Positions 16,519 through 25,154 of a stretch of DNA of 38,208 bases are shown one piece after another. The translations under genes were made by a program, and so were the position numbers. How positions within the stretch are numbered: the stretch's first letter is position 1; each line of letters opens with the position of its first letter. The DNA comes from an uncultured Phycisphaerales bacterium (GTDB lineage Bacteria > Planctomycetota > Phycisphaerae > UBA1845 > CAIVHJ01): the NCBI GenBank assembly GCA_903905665.1, contig CAIVHJ010000330.1:1-38208 (forward strand). Direction: 5' to 3'. The notes beneath the pieces are model-generated. The model was not told the DNA's origin. It did not search any database and saw only the letters and a program-made list of their open reading frames with translations.

Positions 16519-17412
16519 ATAACCTGTCATTAGACCGGAACCTTTTTCGTTCCGACACTCTAATGTTAATTCCGCTTCGATCTTGTACCGATCGCTCGAA
16601 CCCGTCTTAGCCAGCTCAACCCGATTGACTGGGCGAAGCCATGCCTTGACCCACAACTCCATGGCGCCCAGATTCAGGATATATCCCGGCTGGACATCAT
16701 TGATGATGTGGTGCAGACGAACCATGATCGTTCCAAAGTCCGATTCATACACGTCAACGGTGTTGACGAGTTTCTTCTCTTCGGCTTCGATCCGGCGCGT
16801 GTTCGATGTGAATCCGCTGATCTTCCGCTTCTGGTACGAACCAACGAGGGTCACTGACGGATATCCACCCTGAGCCCAAACCAATGCCAAATTCGCATTA
16901 AAGTTTGTCTCAGATAACGCTTCTGATGTCGCCGTTGCTGTGGTGAGATTCGTCGCAATCCATCCGAACATACCTTTCAACTGCCGAGCGACAGTCGCAC
17001 TTCCGACTGCCGTGTTGGAGTTGATGATGAGGGCATATTCGATATCGCGCGCCAGTTCCTTGGTTCTCTTCAAGGTCTGGTAGTCGATTTCGTCGTTACG
17101 GCCAGCCGCTACAACAGCTCTCTGAGTTTCAGAAACCTGAAACACTTTCCAGAGGATCTGAGTGTAGTTACCAAGGCGAACGGTGGGGACAGCGGCGGTA
17201 GCCGTCGCGTCATCACCTTCGACCTGGGCATTGGCCGCAGCCGTTGCCAGTACGTCAGTCTGCCATTCGTGAAGAGTCTGAATGGCGCGTGAAGCCCCTG
17301 TGTTCGACGTAACCCACGTATCCATCGGTGAGATGTTGGTGATCACGTCAATCAGGTCTTCCCGATTACCAATCGCTTGATAAGTTTGGAATGTTCCTGT
17401 TGGTGCAGTCAT
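16507..17412 (-). CDS. Major capsid protein, SU10 / DUF5309-like
   Basis: This 301-residue protein starts MTAPTGTFQTYQAIGNREDL and carries segments typical of the SU10-type capsid family: ITNISPMDTWVTSNTGASRA, EWQTDVLATAAANAQVEGDD, QILWKVFQVSETQRAVVAAG and DEIDYQTLKRTKELARDIEYA, followed by VYESDFGTIMVRLHHIIND and DRYKIEAELTLECRNEKGSG. These fit the E-loop, P-domain helix and A-domain of an HK97 fold. Length and position behind a scaffold gene agree. The start has SD GAGGAC eight bases upstream. It has no long N-terminal delta domain, consistent with a separate scaffold. Confidence 0.88.
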   Translation of the reverse strand: MTAPTGTFQTYQAIGNREDLIDVITNISPMDTWVTSNTGASRAIQTLHEWQTDVLATAAANAQVEGDDATATAAVPTVRLGNYTQILWKVFQVSETQRAVVAAGRNDEIDYQTLKRTKELARDIEYALIINSNTAVGSATVARQLKGMFGWIATNLTTATATSEALSETNFNANLALVWAQGGYPSVTLVGSYQKRKISGFTSNTRRIEAEEKKLVNTVDVYESDFGTIMVRLHHIINDVQPGYILNLGAMELWVKAWLRPVNRVELAKTGSSDRYKIEAELTLECRNEKGSGLMTGYYQV

Positions 17413-17423
17413 CTAATTTGTCC

Positions 17424-18518
17424 TCAGCTCCCCGGAGCTTCCCGCTTCAAGGCAAAGACTTTTTGCCAATCTTCAGAACGTCCGGTTTTCGTAGCGACCG
17501 CAAAGGCCGCTTGATACCGTGACTGCCAATCTTGATCTGGAGACGTACGACTTGGAACGCCAGTAGACCCTTCTACCATAGGGACGATGACAGGCTGATT
17601 ATTCCGATCTAGCACCAGGTGAGTCCCTGCCGGGGCCGCTACAACAGGCGCCGCAGGAACGACACTAGATGGAGTCAGAACGGGAGCCACAGGTTTTTGG
17701 CCTGACAAGACATCCTTGAGTTTCATTTCCTGGTATTTGGCATACCAGAACCCCTGAGAATCAAGCTGTTGTAAAAGCTGAGGATTCGCGGCCACTTCTG
17801 GCTTGGCGAGTTCAGCGTCTACAAAGGCTCGAATCTTAGGGACGTATTCCTTGAAGTCTGTCGCGCCTAATTCCTGCTTTGCTCTTTCATCAAGTTTGTC
17901 AACTCCTGATTGAAACCTTTGAGGGGCAATCGAAGCGTTTAATTCTGCGATTTGCCTCTCTAGATTCGCAATCCGCTCCGCTTCAGGGCTGGCTTTGGGA
18001 GGCGGCGTTTGCTGAGGCTCTTTTGGAGGAGCCGCAGGAGGTGGCTGCTGATTTCTCAGAGCCGCCCGTTCCACTTCCAAGGCCGCCCGTTCACGGGCTA
18101 GTTCTTGGCTTTTCTGTGTGTTGTGGCGTTCGAGCTGTATGTTCTTCAGAGCTTCTTTGGCTGGCACAGTCATTTCAACGCCGTCCACTTTTATACGCAC
18201 CATCGTTCCATCCGGCAGCTTGCTGAGGTCAAGTTCGCCGGGTGCGGTAGGTGCTGGTGGAGTCGATGTCGCGGGCGTGATGGCAGGAGGCGGAGTGGCC
18301 GCTACAGGCGCAATTCCTCTACCCTTGTCTGCGAAATCCTTCACAGGTCGGTTGACGATGAGTCCGTCTTCCGATACAAAGTCTGGGAATAACTTCGCAG
18401 CCGTGGATGGGTTTGTCGGCGTAACTGGCTCCCCGGCCTTCGGTGCCGGCGGTTCACTTCCCGGTCTGTCTAGGTTAAGCGCCGCTTCTTCCGCGGTGGC
18501 TCTATCCTTTATTTCCAT
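17424..18518 (-). CDS. Scaffolding protein
   Basis: This 364-residue protein is directly before the capsid gene, has SD AAGGAGAAC and no enzyme motif. The N-terminal third is Pro/Ala-rich and disordered (PPAPKAGEPVTPTNPS, TPPPAITPATSTPPAPTAPG). A small beta motif follows (TMVRIKVDGVEMTVPAKEAL), then a long charged helical/coiled-coil region (LARERAALEVERAALRNQQ, EAERIANLERQIAELNASI), then a Pro/Val linker and a basic C-terminus that could bind capsid protein. Composition, order and length are those of phage scaffolds. A protease is not visible in the window. Confidence 0.75.
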   Translation of the reverse strand: MEIKDRATAEEAALNLDRPGSEPPAPKAGEPVTPTNPSTAAKLFPDFVSEDGLIVNRPVKDFADKGRGIAPVAATPPPAITPATSTPPAPTAPGELDLSKLPDGTMVRIKVDGVEMTVPAKEALKNIQLERHNTQKSQELARERAALEVERAALRNQQPPPAAPPKEPQQTPPPKASPEAERIANLERQIAELNASIAPQRFQSGVDKLDERAKQELGATDFKEYVPKIRAFVDAELAKPEVAANPQLLQQLDSQGFWYAKYQEMKLKDVLSGQKPVAPVLTPSSVVPAAPVVAAPAGTHLVLDRNNQPVIVPMVEGSTGVPSRTSPDQDWQSRYQAAFAVATKTGRSEDWQKVFALKREAPGS

Positions 18519-18536
18519 TTTCGTTCTCCTTGAGAC

Positions 18537-18875
18537 TCATCCCTCTTGCGGGGTAGAGTTTGCAAGCTCGTCCAACTTCTGCCGTGCGTCTCTTGCCTCT
18601 TGGATTCTCGAAAGGATACGCGATTCAATGCGGTCCATCGTTTCCAGTTGGCCTTTGATGTGCGCGAGCTGAGTGACCGAGCTTGGTACGAAATCGAGCC
18701 CTCGAATCATGCGAATCATGTCCTTTTCCATCGGGGCAAAAATGTTTTCTTTCATCCATTCGAGGTGCTTTCCTTCAACAAATTCCTCATAGGGCCTGGC
18801 GTCCCGTATGGCCTGTTGCCACTTAGCGGCTTCCTCGGCCTGAGTCTTAATGATGTCGTCCATTTCTGTTTTCAT
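18537..18875 (-). CDS. Small helical protein between portal and scaffold
   Basis: This 112-residue protein is highly charged and almost all helical (MKTEMDDIIKTQAEEAAKWQ ... RPYEEFVEGKHLEWMKENIF ... LETMDRIESRILSRIQEARD), with likely coiled coil at residues 75-105. It overlaps the portal stop as ATGA. Similar short helical genes lie between portal and scaffold in many podovirus-like genomes and may assist procapsid assembly. No domain name can be given. Confidence 0.7.
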   Translation of the reverse strand: MKTEMDDIIKTQAEEAAKWQQAIRDARPYEEFVEGKHLEWMKENIFAPMEKDMIRMIRGLDFVPSSVTQLAHIKGQLETMDRIESRILSRIQEARDARQKLDELANSTPQEG

Positions 18876-20830
18876 GCTGGTGCCAAGATATTCTGTTGAG
18901 CTGGGCTCATTGGACCCGATACGCCTGGAGGTGAAGGATTGCCTTTAGGTGATCCCTGCCCTTGCTGAGGCGGAGGAGGTTGCATGGCGGGCAATTTTAA
19001 TTCGTCAATGTTTCTAAACCCAAGAATCTTAGAAATCTGTTCAAACGGGATCTGTGGATTAAACAGTTTGACGTTTTGCGCTTGGACGGCTCCCACTTGG
19101 AGAAGTTGCCCCATCTGAGCGTTCGCCTGGTTCCCAAGTTCCGCTAAAACTTTCCATTGGGACATCTGTTGTTGTTTGTTTTGGCCGAGCGCTGGCATGA
19201 AGTCAAAATCGCCTTGGATGGATAGCGACGGTGGCGTTCCGACGTAGTTCCCGTCGTTATCTTTGATAAATTTCCACCCAAGAACCCGCCCTGTGACTTG
19301 CTCAATAAAGACATCCGACTCGTACTCCTGTTCCAATCGGAGGAGGAACTGAAACAGGGGTACGAGTCCAGTCAGGGCAATGTTGCGGATAATCATGTTC
19401 GTCTTTTTAGACGAATTGGACGCCAAGATATTGGACGTTGTGGCCGCTTGCTCGTCATTGGCCTGGCTGTTGACTCCAAGTTGTTCAGGGCTCACGGATG
19501 AGATTTCAGCATAAAGGGCATCGTTTCTCTGTTGCGCCGGGAGACTGATCGCCACAGGATTTGCCATCTCCATCTCTCGGACGCCTTCTTGAGAGATATC
19601 CATCCCTTGCACGACTCCTCCGATCTTGCGGAGCTTCAAGGCCATCAGATCGATGCCGGCATTCTTTCCTACCAAGATGGGAGGACGAAGGGCGCGGGCT
19701 ACTGCCTCCCGCTCCTGGTTAAAGCGAGCGTTTGTTTCTTTTTGGAGGCCCTCCGTGACCTCTGGGAAGCTCTTACCATACATAGAATGGCTTTCAGGAA
19801 ATGATGTTGCGACAACGAATGGCGGTCGAACGGGCTCAGTTGGATCGAATTGATAGGGCAGGTTATTATCCACCCATCCGCGCAGTTCGGCCATGGGACG
19901 TTCCGCCGAGCCTCCCAAAACAAAACTCCCTGAGATGAGGTGCTCGTCATCCCCTTTCGGCTGTAGATCCCAGTATTCGTAGACCCAAATCGTTTGAAGG
20001 TCTTCAATGTCTTCAGGAGCTCCGGCGAACGGCGACCCTTGATTAAGATTTCTTTGGTTTTTGATGAGGTCGGTTCCCGGTATAGTCCCCGCCCATGGGA
20101 TGAGATCGACATTCTTATACCCTCTCCGTTTGCAGTAATCCCGAGTCCTTTTTACTCGGTGGCAAATTGGAAACTGCCAATAGTTTTTCCATGTGGATTC
20201 ATAGTGAAAAAATAGGTCTTCGTAAGGAACGCACTCAACCATCGGCGTGAAGAATTGGACGACCTTCTGGAGGTCTTTCGGGTCCGGCGGTTCGACGGAA
20301 TGACCATCCTCGTCAACAATGAACGCTGTCCGAACACCTTTGACTTTGGATTTGACGACTTTAAACTTGGGATAGATTTTTAGGATGCCGACTTTGTTCT
20401 TTATGGCGTCCTGAACAAACTCGTAAATTTCTTGATAGGCATTAATCGGGTGTCCATTCAGACGATAGTTCAGGAGCGCTTTAACAATGTCCAAAGTCTC
20501 CCGAGGAACGCTCTTCCAAGACCGAATCGTGCACAACTCCTCAAAGTCAAAGAACCACGTTTCGAGACATTCTTCCATAATCCTTTGGACTTGCGCGTAG
20601 GTCTTCGGGATAAACAGGCGTGGCACACCGAGCATTTCCGAGAAGGCGATTTCTTTCTTATCGAATTTGGCGTCATAGAGATCGTTGTCCTTTGCCCACC
20701 TGAACTCAACCAAATTCCTGACATTTCGGCTCATTCGGAGAATATCGTATCCCCGTCGGATCGACTCAAAATCTCCCGCCTTGCCGATATACTCAACCGC
20801 GCTGTCTGATGGGAAAGGAACGGCATCCAT
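18872..20830 (-). CDS. Portal protein
   Basis: This 652-residue protein immediately follows the terminase large subunit. It has the large-portal pattern of podovirus-like phages: an alpha-rich N-terminus (GDFESIRRGYDILRMSRNVR), a beta wing (IWVYEYWDLQPKGDDEHLIS), the PFVVATSFPESHSMYGKSFP region, a stem/crown helix region (EGLQKETNARFNQEREAVARA, GGVVQGMDISQEGVREMEMA, SVSPEQLGVNSQANDEQAAT) and a Gln/Pro-rich tail. The run QANDEQAATTSNILASNSSK is like the tunnel-loop and following helix of portal proteins. Length exceeds the 450-550 residues of siphovirus portals and suits a T7- or P22-like connector. The dodecamer ring function is known for the family. Confidence 0.85.
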   Translation of the reverse strand: MDAVPFPSDSAVEYIGKAGDFESIRRGYDILRMSRNVRNLVEFRWAKDNDLYDAKFDKKEIAFSEMLGVPRLFIPKTYAQVQRIMEECLETWFFDFEELCTIRSWKSVPRETLDIVKALLNYRLNGHPINAYQEIYEFVQDAIKNKVGILKIYPKFKVVKSKVKGVRTAFIVDEDGHSVEPPDPKDLQKVVQFFTPMVECVPYEDLFFHYESTWKNYWQFPICHRVKRTRDYCKRRGYKNVDLIPWAGTIPGTDLIKNQRNLNQGSPFAGAPEDIEDLQTIWVYEYWDLQPKGDDEHLISGSFVLGGSAERPMAELRGWVDNNLPYQFDPTEPVRPPFVVATSFPESHSMYGKSFPEVTEGLQKETNARFNQEREAVARALRPPILVGKNAGIDLMALKLRKIGGVVQGMDISQEGVREMEMANPVAISLPAQQRNDALYAEISSVSPEQLGVNSQANDEQAATTSNILASNSSKKTNMIIRNIALTGLVPLFQFLLRLEQEYESDVFIEQVTGRVLGWKFIKDNDGNYVGTPPSLSIQGDFDFMPALGQNKQQQMSQWKVLAELGNQANAQMGQLLQVGAVQAQNVKLFNPQIPFEQISKILGFRNIDELKLPAMQPPPPQQGQGSPKGNPSPPGVSGPMSPAQQNILAPA

Positions 20831-20832
20831 AG

Positions 20833-22554
20833 TTAGTACCCCGCCTCAATATCCGCTGGCACAAATTCTTCTTTGGTCCCCTGTTCATGCGGATACCATC
20901 CCAGTCGTGACTGAAAAATATACCGCATCGCCGCGTGATGATCGTGCTTCCCTTCCTGAATGGCATCCTTTGGTCCTCGCACGTCTTCGTTTGAAAACAT
21001 ATCCCTCTGTAACGTCCTCATCGACTGGATCAAGAGCTGATTCTCCGGTCTATCGAGAATGAAAAACATTTCGTCTTTCAGCATTTGTCGGATGATGTCC
21101 ACTCCAGCGAGAATCGACCCCTTATATGAATCGGCTTTCCGCAATCCGGGCACTGCGTTGTCGCCATGAGTAAGAATTTTCCAGGCGTTGATGTTATCGA
21201 ACGCCGTCCTGTCCGAGTCGGCGTGAGGGTCGCATTTTCCAAAACCATATCGGTACGTTCGTAGCATCGCATGAATATCTTCTTTCACCTCTCGGAGATT
21301 CTTGTCCCCCAAGTAACATCGGTCGATGTATTTTCTCTCATCCCGATCCACCGCCACAACCACCGCGGCGGTCGCTTTGACTTCGTGCGGGTCAAGACCA
21401 AGGTAAGCCACGTAAAGTAAAAAAGGGCACATAGGATCATGGTAGGTGTCGGCTGGGTTTGCGTTTGCATCAGTCCGTACTCCAGCGCAATGGCAATCCA
21501 GATATTCACCATCACCCAGCCCCAGCGCGGACGGAGGTATAACGTGAATCCGTCTTTTGAAATACGTCCCGTACACGAGGCCCGACAGCGAGATCCATTC
21601 GCCCAGGAGCCGCATTCGCAACTCATCGTAGTTTTTGATGTTTCCACAAATTTCCCTCAATGATTTTAAATTCGCCGCCGGGTTTGATATCGAGCAGAGC
21701 TGAAACCACCGGACGGCGTTTCCGTGCTCGTCAGCGTCTTTATTCCAGAGCCGATCATATACCCACGACAACCCGTTGGTCGGCGTCATACCAAACGCGA
21801 TGTCGAGTTTATCGGCGGTCGCAAATCGGATCAAGTTTTCCTCAAAAATCTTCTCTCTCGGCTCCTCGTCAAATCGAACCCGGTCCAAGGGTGGTCCTTG
21901 GAATGTCCCGACATCAGCTTCGTTCGTCATCAGTTCAATGGTGGCGCAAATTTGCTTTTCTTCCGGGTGAACGAGCGTCAACGTCATCTTTTCAGCAGAC
22001 CAACTTTTTTCCCATTTCCCGTCGATCAAATAATTCTTTGGCACCCAATATCGGATCGCTGGTAAGTTATGGTTTAAGACCCCATGCGTATAGTCCTTGC
22101 AGACGACACGGATGCGGTTAAACTTCTTCGTCGGCAATTTCGATTCTGGATAAATCCCCTTCAACGATGGCGGGATAATCCGACACGCTTTAATCAAGTC
22201 CTCGATGGTCGTCGAAACCGTCTTAGAACTCTGGTTTCCTCCCGCGACTCCGATGATGTTCGCCGTGCAGGAGTGAACGTCAATCGCGGAGTCAAGGTGG
22301 GCGGGGATATCTTCGGGTTTAAGGAACTCTTCGAGGAACACACGCATGGCCGGCGTCACCGTACTGTTGGTGGGCTGATAGAAATAAAACGGCTCCGCCT
22401 GTCTGATTTGACGGAGCTCTTCTAAGCGGGCGGCGATATACTCGCGTTCCGTTTCCGCTGCTCTTAAAAGATCCTCTCGGGTTTTAAGTTTACGCGGGCG
22501 ACCCGTTGACCGCATGAGCGAGCGGTCGGGTTTCGTTGCGAGTGCGGGCGCCAT
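20833..22554 (-). CDS. terL: Terminase large subunit (packaging ATPase/nuclease)
   Basis: This 573-residue protein has an N-terminal basic helical part, a Walker A-type loop GGNQSSKT at residues 105-112 (usual form GxxxxGKT; the Gly before the Lys is Ser here), a Walker B and catalytic carboxylates RVRFDEEP at about 226-232 and a coupling motif GMTPTNGLSW. The C-terminal RNase H-like nuclease region shows VVVAVDRDERKYI and YGFGKCDPHADSDR, as in other large terminases. It cuts and pumps the genome through the adjacent portal. Start overlaps the 83-residue gene as TAATG. The altered Walker A may be normal for this branch and should be compared with relatives. Confidence 0.9.
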   Translation of the reverse strand: MAPALATKPDRSLMRSTGRPRKLKTREDLLRAAETEREYIAARLEELRQIRQAEPFYFYQPTNSTVTPAMRVFLEEFLKPEDIPAHLDSAIDVHSCTANIIGVAGGNQSSKTVSTTIEDLIKACRIIPPSLKGIYPESKLPTKKFNRIRVVCKDYTHGVLNHNLPAIRYWVPKNYLIDGKWEKSWSAEKMTLTLVHPEEKQICATIELMTNEADVGTFQGPPLDRVRFDEEPREKIFEENLIRFATADKLDIAFGMTPTNGLSWVYDRLWNKDADEHGNAVRWFQLCSISNPAANLKSLREICGNIKNYDELRMRLLGEWISLSGLVYGTYFKRRIHVIPPSALGLGDGEYLDCHCAGVRTDANANPADTYHDPMCPFLLYVAYLGLDPHEVKATAAVVVAVDRDERKYIDRCYLGDKNLREVKEDIHAMLRTYRYGFGKCDPHADSDRTAFDNINAWKILTHGDNAVPGLRKADSYKGSILAGVDIIRQMLKDEMFFILDRPENQLLIQSMRTLQRDMFSNEDVRGPKDAIQEGKHDHHAAMRYIFQSRLGWYPHEQGTKEEFVPADIEAGY

Positions 22555-22805
22555 TAATAAACCTGGCTGTCCCCATCCTCGTCTCCATCCGACCCACCCT
22601 TACGCATCTTCTGATCAAAGTCCGTCCCTTTGGCGGGAGCATAATTAACAGGCCCCACTCCCGGCTGGTTTAGTTTCGCCAGATCAATCTCGATCGCCTT
22701 GGTTCTCTCGGTGTTCGATGCCGGGTACTCTTTTCGTTCGGGGATATTAAACCCGCGGCCTCGGCCCTCAATAAATGGGGACCCCTGCTTTTTATCTTTT
22801 TCCAT
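22554..22805 (-). CDS. Small charged protein, 83 residues
   Basis: The ATG at 22805 has a strong SD (GGAGAGGAGATAAT before it); the longer frame to 22868 is overlap with the upstream gene. The protein (MEKDKKQGSPFIEGRGRGF ... AIEIDLAKLNQPGVGPVNYA ... QKMRKGGSDGDEDGD) is polar and ends in an acidic Gly/Asp-rich tail. It looks disordered, apart from a short hydrophobic helix. No domain is recognised. Placed right before terminase, it may be a packaging accessory, but this is only position. Confidence 0.65.
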   Translation of the reverse strand: MEKDKKQGSPFIEGRGRGFNIPERKEYPASNTERTKAIEIDLAKLNQPGVGPVNYAPAKGTDFDQKMRKGGSDGDEDGDSQVY

Positions 22806-22806
22806 A

Positions 22807-24546
22807 TTATCTCCTCTCCCCGTGCATGATGGCTTTGATCGACGCCGCTCCCGCTGACGGTGGTACAACCCTTAACTGTAAAAACCGCCAGTTCAAGTTA
22901 CCGAAGTCGACAAACGTGCTGGACGACGGATACACGAACGAGGTGACGGTATACGTCGATCCCGTCTGAACGAAGTTCGTCCCATCGTTTCCATACCAGA
23001 ATCCGAACGCCGGAGATCCTGCGATAGCAGGGACTGTCAGCGTATAGGTGTCCGTTGTGGTCTTCGTCGCAGACGATACCCACGTCATAGGGACTCCCGC
23101 CACTGCCATGGTCGATGTCAGTGCCAATTGGATGCTGTTGGCCGTTATAGGGATGACGTAGTACGTTACTCCCTGACCAAGCATAACTGCCGTCCCTCCG
23201 GTCGTTGCCGTCGAATAATACAAGGGCGTTGTCCCAGCCGCCGTCGAAAGGTACACTCCCAACCCCAAAGGGAGTCCGTGACTGGCGATCCCGATCGTCT
23301 GACCCGACAACGTAAACGAGCTGTTGGTGCCTCCGTACATCGATCCCGTCGCTACGCCCGTGATGCTACTAGACGACGTATATGGGCTGATCGTCATCCC
23401 GTTCTGCGTCGACGTATACACCACATACGTTGTCGTTGACCCCACCGCCGTCGATGTCGCGTAAATAACGCCTGTGGTTGCCACGCAAGTCGATGTCACG
23501 ACCCCCGTAAACGATGAATTAATCGCCTGATACAGCGACGTGCAGGTGCTCCCGGTACTCGTCACCGGATACCAATGCGTATTGGCTTTTAGACACGTCC
23601 CGTTAATACAGAGCTGCGCGTTATCGGCGCCGCCGGTCATCATGGCCGCTGACACTGTGATGGACGAAATACTCGACACCAAAGACAGTGTATTGCCAGC
23701 CGACCCCGTAAACCCTGCCGTCGTATAAATAACCGCGTACGTGTTGGTCGCCATGACGGGCATCCCGACAGCCGTGTTGGTCCCGATGAGCAGGTTGATG
23801 GCTTTCATTATGTTCTGCGCCGTAGTCGTTGTGTCGGCTCCCACCTGCCACTCATATCCCGCCCGCAGATACGCCCCCGCCACCGTTACCGTCGCCGGAG
23901 CGACTCCGCTCGCAAACGTCGCTGACCCAATCGCCGCCTTACTTGACGATGTGATCGCCCAGGCGTTCTGAATCGTTCCCGAACTGATCGCTGAGATCGT
24001 TACGCTCGCGCCCGATACCGTCGACGTAAGCTGTCCCGATGTCGCCGTCGACACCAAAAGTGCCCCCAAGTTTGCCGCTGTGCTCGTGGACGAAAACCCC
24101 TGCGCGACGTTCCCCCCAATCACAAACGGACTCCCCGTGTAAAACGGCGGACCCGTGATCGTTAAAACTGTCCCCGCCACGTTCGACGAAATTAATATCG
24201 ACGTGCTCGCCACCACCCCACCTAAACTCTGCGTCGTCAGTACCGTAATATACCCCGTCGCCGCCGCCGTCGAGAGTACCGCCGGGTTTACAATCGTGAT
24301 CGTCGCCGTCGAGGCTCTCCCGTCATTAAACGTCACGTTCGATAACGCGTCCGACGATACAATAACCTGCGCCGAGATGTAGTCGACATCCCGCGAACTC
24401 ATGTCTAACGTATACGTCATCGTCGCGCCACTCACTCCTACCGCCGCCGCCGCATCCGTCATTGGCGCTTCCATCGTCGTGTTGGAACCGTACAAAGGAA
24501 CTCCTATAAATAAAAATATCGCCGCTACCTGCGCTGCCCGTTTCAT
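22807..24546 (-). CDS. Secreted Ser/Thr-rich repeat protein inserted in the packaging module
   Basis: From the ATG at 24546 (ATGA overlap with a 52-residue gene) this is a 579-residue protein. It begins MKRAAQVAAIFLFIGVPLYG, a Sec signal peptide; the open frame extends eight codons upstream but the SD and signal favour the ATG. The mature part is beta-rich and dominated by S, T, A, V, G, with recurring units around (D/T)TTTAQNIMKAINLLIG, CTSLYQAINSSFTG and ITVSAAMMTGGADNAQL, suggesting repeated beta domains. Such fibre-like proteins normally sit with the tail genes. The region from about 23,600 on is richer in G+C than the flanks. It may be a surface adhesin, fibre or decoy. Confidence 0.65.
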   Translation of the reverse strand: MKRAAQVAAIFLFIGVPLYGSNTTMEAPMTDAAAAVGVSGATMTYTLDMSSRDVDYISAQVIVSSDALSNVTFNDGRASTATITIVNPAVLSTAAATGYITVLTTQSLGGVVASTSILISSNVAGTVLTITGPPFYTGSPFVIGGNVAQGFSSTSTAANLGALLVSTATSGQLTSTVSGASVTISAISSGTIQNAWAITSSSKAAIGSATFASGVAPATVTVAGAYLRAGYEWQVGADTTTTAQNIMKAINLLIGTNTAVGMPVMATNTYAVIYTTAGFTGSAGNTLSLVSSISSITVSAAMMTGGADNAQLCINGTCLKANTHWYPVTSTGSTCTSLYQAINSSFTGVVTSTCVATTGVIYATSTAVGSTTTYVVYTSTQNGMTISPYTSSSSITGVATGSMYGGTNSSFTLSGQTIGIASHGLPLGLGVYLSTAAGTTPLYYSTATTGGTAVMLGQGVTYYVIPITANSIQLALTSTMAVAGVPMTWVSSATKTTTDTYTLTVPAIAGSPAFGFWYGNDGTNFVQTGSTYTVTSFVYPSSSTFVDFGNLNWRFLQLRVVPPSAGAASIKAIMHGERR

Positions 24547-24701
24547 CGGTCCCTCCCACACGTCGGACATTTACCAGGATTCCCCTCGGCGTTCACGGCA
24601 TGAGACGCCTCCTCTGACGCCTCAATACGCTCGCCGTCTACCTGCTCCTTCGCTTCGTCCCTCTTGATCCCCTTATCCGCCTTACCCGTTCGCTTGTCCA
24701 T
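24543..24701 (-). CDS. Small Cys-containing protein, 52 residues
   Basis: This frame (MDKRTGKADKGIKRDEAKEQ onward, ending CPTCGRDR) is too short for the usual cut-off but has SD GGGAGG before the ATG and overlaps neighbours at both ends, ATGA with the secreted protein downstream and 20 bases with the gene upstream. The first part is highly charged; the end carries a single CPTCG knuckle. A lone CxxC could be half of a metal site shared in a dimer, or binding may need a partner. It is otherwise unrecognised. Confidence 0.6.
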   Translation of the reverse strand: MDKRTGKADKGIKRDEAKEQVDGERIEASEEASHAVNAEGNPGKCPTCGRDR

Positions 24702-24867
24702 ACCGTATCGCCTCCCTGGGTTTTCCCCGCATATCCTGGTGCGCTACTACCCGATGCCCATCCCCTAAATCCGTTACCTCCGGCTCACAATAACAGTCCG
24801 TCGGCCTCCCAAATACGTGATCCCATTCGTCACTCGCCACTATCACGTGATGCCATATCGCTCTCAA
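24682..24867 (-). CDS. Hypothetical protein, 61 residues, TTG start
   Basis: The frame starts with TTG overlapping the preceding stop (TTGA), with GGAG about eight bases upstream, and no ATG occurs before residue 46. The sequence MRAIWHHVIVASDEWDHVFG, with His/Trp clusters and a CYC pair, looks like a real folded mini-protein rather than a shadow. It ends inside the next small gene. Nothing is known of its role; its overlap pattern supports translation as part of the terminase-region small-gene cluster. Confidence 0.5.
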   Translation of the reverse strand: MRAIWHHVIVASDEWDHVFGRPTDCYCEPEVTDLGDGHRVVAHQDMRGKPREAIRYGQANG

Positions 24868-25154
24868 TGCAGATGCTCCGGTGCGACAACCTCGTATGTA
24901 AATTGGCTTTTTGTTTTTTTCGGCCTAACGGGGGTAGGGGTAGTAGTCCCCATAGTGCCGGGTGCCCCCCCTCCCCCATCCTCCGGCGTCGAAGCTGCAG
25001 CCCTCTCCCCCTTCAATGCGTAGTACCTCTCGACTAGCGCGCGCGTACCGGCCACCGTTCCAGGCCAGGGATCTACCCCTGCAGGGCATAGGCCCAATGT
25101 CACGCGCTTGTGGTTTACCGTCGAGCTCTTCTGATAATCTACATTATATTTCAT
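24864..25154 (-). CDS. Hypothetical protein, 96 residues
   Basis: The ATG at 25154 overlaps the stop of the small-terminase-like gene (ATGA). The N-terminal half is compact (KRVTLGLCPAGVDPWPGTVA ... TRALVERYYALKG), the C-terminal half is low complexity, with a Gly run and a Thr/Pro-rich stretch before KKTKSQFTYEVVAPEHLH. The coding strand is G+C-rich here. No family is recognised. It may be a terminase-associated accessory; the low-complexity half could be a linker. Confidence 0.6.
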   Translation of the reverse strand: MKYNVDYQKSSTVNHKRVTLGLCPAGVDPWPGTVAGTRALVERYYALKGERAAASTPEDGGGGAPGTMGTTTPTPVRPKKTKSQFTYEVVAPEHLH

